Shown here in pieces: positions 5,752 to 8,084 of a stretch of DNA of 8,084 nt. A program made the translations under genes and the position numbers. The notes below the pieces were generated by a model. It worked only from the letters and a program-made list of their open reading frames with translations. It made no database searches and had not been told where the DNA came from. How positions within the stretch are numbered: the first letter of the stretch is position 1; every line of letters begins with the position of its first letter. The DNA lies in the NCBI GenBank assembly GCA_020341875.1, contig CP070839.1, positions 1,565,052 to 1,573,135 of the forward strand, in the 5' to 3' direction. The DNA is from Candidatus Zixiibacteriota bacterium (GTDB lineage Bacteria; Zixibacteria; MSB-5A5; SM1-73).

Positions 5752-6687
5752 ATGAACGAGAAGATAAAGCTCATCACCGGGAATTCCAACCGTCCCTTGG
5801 CTCAGAGGATCGCTGACTACCTGAAAACGCCTCTGTGTGATGCGGAGATAAAGAGATTTTCCGACGGGGAGATCGCCGTCAAGATCAACGAGAACATTCG
5901 GGGCACCGACGTCTTCATAATCCAGTCCACCAACCCCCCGGCTGAGAACCTGCTGGAGCTTCTGGTGATCATCGACGCCGCCCGGAGAGCCTCGGCGGAG
6001 AGAATCACCGCGGTGATCCCTTACTTCGCTTACGCCCGCCAAGACCGAAAGGACCAGCCGCGGGTTCCCATCACCTCCAAGCTGGTGGCAAATTTGATAG
6101 CGGCATCGGGGGCCAGCAGAGTGTTGACCATGGATCTGCATGCGGTTCAGCTTCAGGGCTTCTTCGACATTCCCATGGATCATCTCTTCGCCAACCCGGT
6201 CTTTTACGACTATTGTGCCGGGTTCAAACCCGACCATTGGGTGGTGTTGGCCGATTTGGGCAGCATAAAGATGGTGCGGAACTTCGCCAAGAAACTCTCC
6301 ATGCCGTTTGCCGTGCTGGACAAGAAAAGGCACGAGGCCAACCAGGTGGAGGTCTTAAACGTGATCGGGGAGGTGAAGGGCAAAAACGTAATAGTCCGGG
6401 ACGACATAGTTGATACGGCCGGGACCTTAACCCAGGCGGCCGATTTTCTGGTCAAACAGGGAGCCAAGGAGATCTATGCCTGCCTGACCCATGCCGTCCT
6501 GTCGGGGAGATCGCTTGAGTTAATCGAAAATTCGTCCATCAGAAAGCTGGTGGTCTCGGACACCATAGACTTAGAAAGCAAGAATCTCTCCCACAAATTC
6601 GAGATTGCATCCGTAGGCAAGATATTTGGAGAGGCCATCAGCCGCATCCACAAGGGAGAATCGGTAAGTTCCCTGTTTGAATACTAA
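5752..6687 (+). CDS. prs: Ribose-phosphate pyrophosphokinase (PRPP synthetase)
   Basis: Prs transfers pyrophosphate from ATP to ribose 5-phosphate. The PRPP it makes feeds purine, pyrimidine, histidine, tryptophan and NAD synthesis. At 311 residues it has the usual class I length. It shows RFSDGEIAVKINENIRG near residue 35-50, the ATP-site YARQDRK (Y94, R96, Q97, D98), PRVPITSKLVAN, and DLHAVQLQGFFDIP with the cation-binding H130. Further on are the DKKRHE catalytic flexible loop and the PRPP-binding RDDIVDTAGTL (D217, D218, D221, T222, T225). The ATG is preceded by no good SD; AAAAGATA lies too far upstream to be convincing. Translation may therefore depend on tRNA processing upstream or on leader structure. 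It is followed after 22 nt by rplY, so the two are probably co-transcribed. Confidence 0.98.
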   Translation: MNEKIKLITGNSNRPLAQRIADYLKTPLCDAEIKRFSDGEIAVKINENIRGTDVFIIQSTNPPAENLLELLVIIDAARRASAERITAVIPYFAYARQDRKDQPRVPITSKLVANLIAASGASRVLTMDLHAVQLQGFFDIPMDHLFANPVFYDYCAGFKPDHWVVLADLGSIKMVRNFAKKLSMPFAVLDKKRHEANQVEVLNVIGEVKGKNVIVRDDIVDTAGTLTQAADFLVKQGAKEIYACLTHAVLSGRSLELIENSSIRKLVVSDTIDLESKNLSHKFEIASVGKIFGEAISRIHKGESVSSLFEY

Positions 6688-6709
6688 CAGCTTAAGGAGT
6701 GAGACCAAG

Positions 6710-7465
6710 ATGAAGGAAATCGTACTTAGGGCAAGACCTCGCCTGCAATCGGGAAAGGAATATGCCAGGAAGCTGAGAAGAAACGGCTTCGTACCTGCGG
6801 TGTTGTACGGTCCGGAGACTGAGACTTTGCATCTGGAGGTCGAGACCAAATCTTTTCTGGTGCTCGTTCGGGGCGGGCTGGGAGAGAACGTGATCGTAAC
6901 CCTGCTTTTGGACGACCAGAAGGATGGCAAGCGCAAGGTGCTGGTGCGGGAGGTTCAGCGGGATCCGGTCAGAGGCGACATCCTGCACGTGGATTTCCAC
7001 CAGATATCCTTAACCAAGAAGCTCACCATCGAGGTGCCCGTTCACCTGGTGGGAACCCCGCTGGGTGCGGACGACGGCGGCATCCTTCAGCATGCGCTGC
7101 GGGACCTGCAGATCGAATGCCTGCCCTCTGCCATCCCGGAGAAGATCGAGGTGGACGTGAGCCATCTTAAGATCGGCGATTCGGTTCACGTGGGTGACGT
7201 GTCGGTGGAAAACGCGGAGATACTGTCCGACTCGAAAAGTTCCATCGTCAGCGTGGTTCCTCCCACCGTGTTTAAGGAGCCCGAGGCTGCCCCTGCCGTG
7301 GCCGAGGAGGAGCCGGAGGTGATCGGCGAGAAGAAGGAAGAGGAGGCGGAAAAGAAGGAGGAGGAGAAGGAGGAAGAGAAGGAAAAGGAGAAGGGCAAAG
7401 AGGCAAAGGCAGAGAAGAAGCCGGCCGAAGGAGCCAAGGAGGAGCAGAAAAAAGAAGGGAAATAG
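6710..7465 (+). CDS. rplY: 50S ribosomal protein L25, long Ctc form with Lys/Glu-rich tail
   Basis: L25/Ctc binds 5S rRNA in the large subunit. The Bacillus homologue is a general stress protein. The 251-residue chain has an N-terminal L25 domain (about 1-90, with GKEYARKLRRNGFVPAVLYG and VLVREVQRDPVRGDILHVDFHQI). A C-terminal TL5/CTC domain follows (about 95-185, with VPVHLVGTPLGADDGGILQ, LPSAIPEKIEVDVSHLKIGDSVHVGDV). From about residue 188 a low-complexity tail begins, and residues 207-251 are almost only E, K and A. I chose ATG 6710 because AAGGAG (6694-6699) lies 10 nt upstream. The TTG at 6677 overlaps the end of prs and adds 11 residues of no family character. In Bacillus pth follows ctc; here a 180 nt gap and a lipoprotein gene follow instead. 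Confidence 0.96.
   Translation: MKEIVLRARPRLQSGKEYARKLRRNGFVPAVLYGPETETLHLEVETKSFLVLVRGGLGENVIVTLLLDDQKDGKRKVLVREVQRDPVRGDILHVDFHQISLTKKLTIEVPVHLVGTPLGADDGGILQHALRDLQIECLPSAIPEKIEVDVSHLKIGDSVHVGDVSVENAEILSDSKSSIVSVVPPTVFKEPEAAPAVAEEEPEVIGEKKEEEAEKKEEEKEEEKEKEKGKEAKAEKKPAEGAKEEQKKEGK
7348..7395 (+). repeat. 48 nt uninterrupted purine tract inside rplY
   Basis: No C or T occurs from 7348 to 7395, and the surrounding 7328-7465 is also strongly purine-biased. It encodes the Lys/Glu tail of L25 through AAG, GAG, GAA and AAA codons. It is made of irregular GAG/AAG units rather than an exact repeat. The bias follows from the protein composition, though such tracts can form triplex structures or slip during replication. 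Confidence 0.8.
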
Positions 7466-7491
7466 ATCATCCGACAGACCAACCTTCTTGG

Positions 7492-7578
7492 CGAAGGCTC
7501 CTTCCGGGCCAAAGAATGCCTTCGGTCTTGACCCGGTCCGAAGATCGCCAGCCTCCAAAGCCAACGCGCATCGATCTT
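7492..7578 (+). promoter_or_regulatory. Alternative, mutually exclusive stems between rplY and the lipoprotein gene
   Basis: This lies in the 180 nt gap 7466-7645. CGAAGGC (7492-7498) pairs with GCCTTCG (7518-7524). CTTCGG (7520-7525) can instead pair with CCGAAG (7538-7543). AAGATCG (7541-7547) pairs with CGATCTT (7572-7578). The first and third stems can coexist, while the middle one excludes both, a 1:2, 3:4 versus 2:3 arrangement. No T-tract follows the last stem. No pth remnant and no convincing promoter were seen in the gap. Stems of 6-7 pairs can arise by chance in 180 nt, so this is tentative. Confidence 0.25.
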
Positions 7579-7645
7579 AAGGTCTCGCCGGTCGAGCCGG
7601 GGAAGCTCTCCACAGCGGTTTAGGAGATTCTCACAAGGACAGAAG

Positions 7646-8038
7646 ATGAAAACCCACTTGACGTTCTTTTTATTGATCCCTCTGCTGCTTCTGGGCTGTT
7701 ATAGCACCAAGAATAAAACCGAGGAGAGGGCACGGGAGAGGATTAAGGAGTTTATGTTCCTCATGGCCACTGACCGGTTTGAAGAGGCGGAAGGACTTCT
7801 CTCCAGCGATCTGGCAGACAGCGAAACCAAAGAGGTTTTCTTAAGCAACTTCGATAACCAACAATTGAAGGATACCACCGACATCATCATCAACGTCGAA
7901 CATATATTCATGCCGCCGAACGATCCCAAGAACAGGGCCATGGTATCGATGACCATCCGCAGCGAGAAGAACGATTTCACCAAGATCATCTCCATGCCCA
8001 TCAGATACGAGAAAGGAAACTGGTACATCGGATCATGA
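7646..8038 (+). CDS. Small lipoprotein of unknown function
   Basis: The 130-residue product has a type II signal peptide. After K2 comes a hydrophobic core (residues 5-16), then the lipobox L15-L16-G17-C18, so a mature lipoprotein starting at C18 is expected. The mature part starts with a charged helix (KTEERARERIKEFMFLMATDRFEEAEGLLSS in outline, about 22-54). It then looks like alternating strands and ends in IRYEKGNWYIGS. A helix-then-sheet layout closing on a K-G-x-W-x-I stretch resembles small NTF2-like lipoproteins (DUF4878 type), but this is only a shape comparison and I do not recognise the family. The SD AAGGA (7635-7639) lies 6 nt before ATG. Its stop overlaps the next start codon as ATGA, suggesting translational coupling with the nucleotidyltransferase gene. 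Confidence 0.85.
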   Translation: MKTHLTFFLLIPLLLLGCYSTKNKTEERARERIKEFMFLMATDRFEEAEGLLSSDLADSETKEVFLSNFDNQQLKDTTDIIINVEHIFMPPNDPKNRAMVSMTIRSEKNDFTKIISMPIRYEKGNWYIGS

Positions 8039-8084
8039 AGGGCGTGATACTGGCAGGTGGATTGGGGAAGCGGCTTTACCCCTT
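8035..8084 (+). CDS. Sugar nucleotidyltransferase, N-terminal fragment cut by the window end
   Basis: Only 16 codons are present, reading MKGVILAGGLGKRLYP. This is the N-terminal NTP-binding motif (AGGxGxRL-P) of the NTP_transferase family, which joins a sugar 1-phosphate to a nucleotide with release of pyrophosphate. The MKGVILAGG start is common in glucose-1-phosphate thymidylyltransferases and mannose-1-phosphate guanylyltransferases. The fragment cannot tell these apart, nor exclude GlmU-like enzymes. It overlaps the lipoprotein stop by 4 nt and continues past the window. Given the RMD-like and WbpA-like genes upstream, a role in surface-glycan precursor supply is plausible. Confidence 0.8.
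   Translation, partial: MKGVILAGGLGKRLYP

Noticed and set aside
5722..6333. Minus-strand open frame of 203 codons opposite prs
   Set aside because: It lies antisense to a fully conserved prs gene, shows no recognisable domain, and fits the long shadow frames expected at this base composition.
6677..6709. TTG start overlapping prs for rplY
   Set aside because: ATG 6710 has AAGGAG at a good distance and gives the standard L25 N-terminus.
7010..7564. Minus-strand open frame of 184 codons, very rich in leucine
   Set aside because: It is the reverse complement of the purine-rich L25 tail. Complements of GAG and AAG read as CTC and CTT (Leu), so the apparent membrane protein is an artefact.
1..8084. 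CRISPR array, insertion sequence, phage or toxin-antitoxin genes
   Set aside because: No regularly spaced direct repeats, no transposase or integrase motifs and no terminal inverted repeats with target duplications were seen. The tRNA shows no duplicated 3' end that would mark an attachment site in this window.

Overview
The window is a compact, almost entirely plus-strand stretch of a bacterial chromosome, with eight complete or near-complete genes, one tRNA gene and the first codons of a ninth gene. An outer-membrane Wzi-like barrel and a lipoprotein point to a diderm (Gram-negative type) bacterium. SpoVG and the ispE-spoVG-prs-rplY(ctc) order recall the Bacillus subtilis ctc region and are also found in deltaproteobacterial-type and uncultured candidate-phylum genomes. 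Four of the first five genes appear to start with TTG or GTG. The exact phylum cannot be settled from the sequence.

Layout. Positions 130-4191 hold a surface-polysaccharide block: an SDR-family GDP-sugar enzyme resembling GDP-4-dehydro-6-deoxy-D-mannose reductase, a UDP-GlcNAc/UDP-ManNAc-type 6-dehydrogenase, and a Wzi-family outer-membrane protein. Positions 4193-7465 hold a housekeeping block: ispE (isoprenoid precursors), spoVG (nucleic-acid-binding regulator), tRNA-Gln(UUG), prs (PRPP synthesis) and rplY/ctc (ribosomal protein L25 with a long Lys/Glu tail). Positions 7646-8084 hold a small lipoprotein gene that overlaps by 4 nt the start of a sugar-nucleotidyltransferase gene cut by the window edge. 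The polysaccharide theme therefore appears on both sides of the housekeeping block.

The proteins belong to known families, and no clearly new protein system is visible. The less ordinary signals lie in the gaps between genes. A nested 8 bp + 10 bp stem structure starts at the ispE stop codon (5046-5129). A 13 bp inverted repeat follows directly on the dehydrogenase stop (2487-2544). A 12 bp hairpin with a T-rich tail separates spoVG from tRNA-Gln (5579-5638). Between rplY and the lipoprotein gene is a chain of mutually exclusive short stems (7492-7578). A small hairpin may hold the dehydrogenase TTG start codon (1153-1182). All pairings were found by eye, and no folding energies or conservation were computed.
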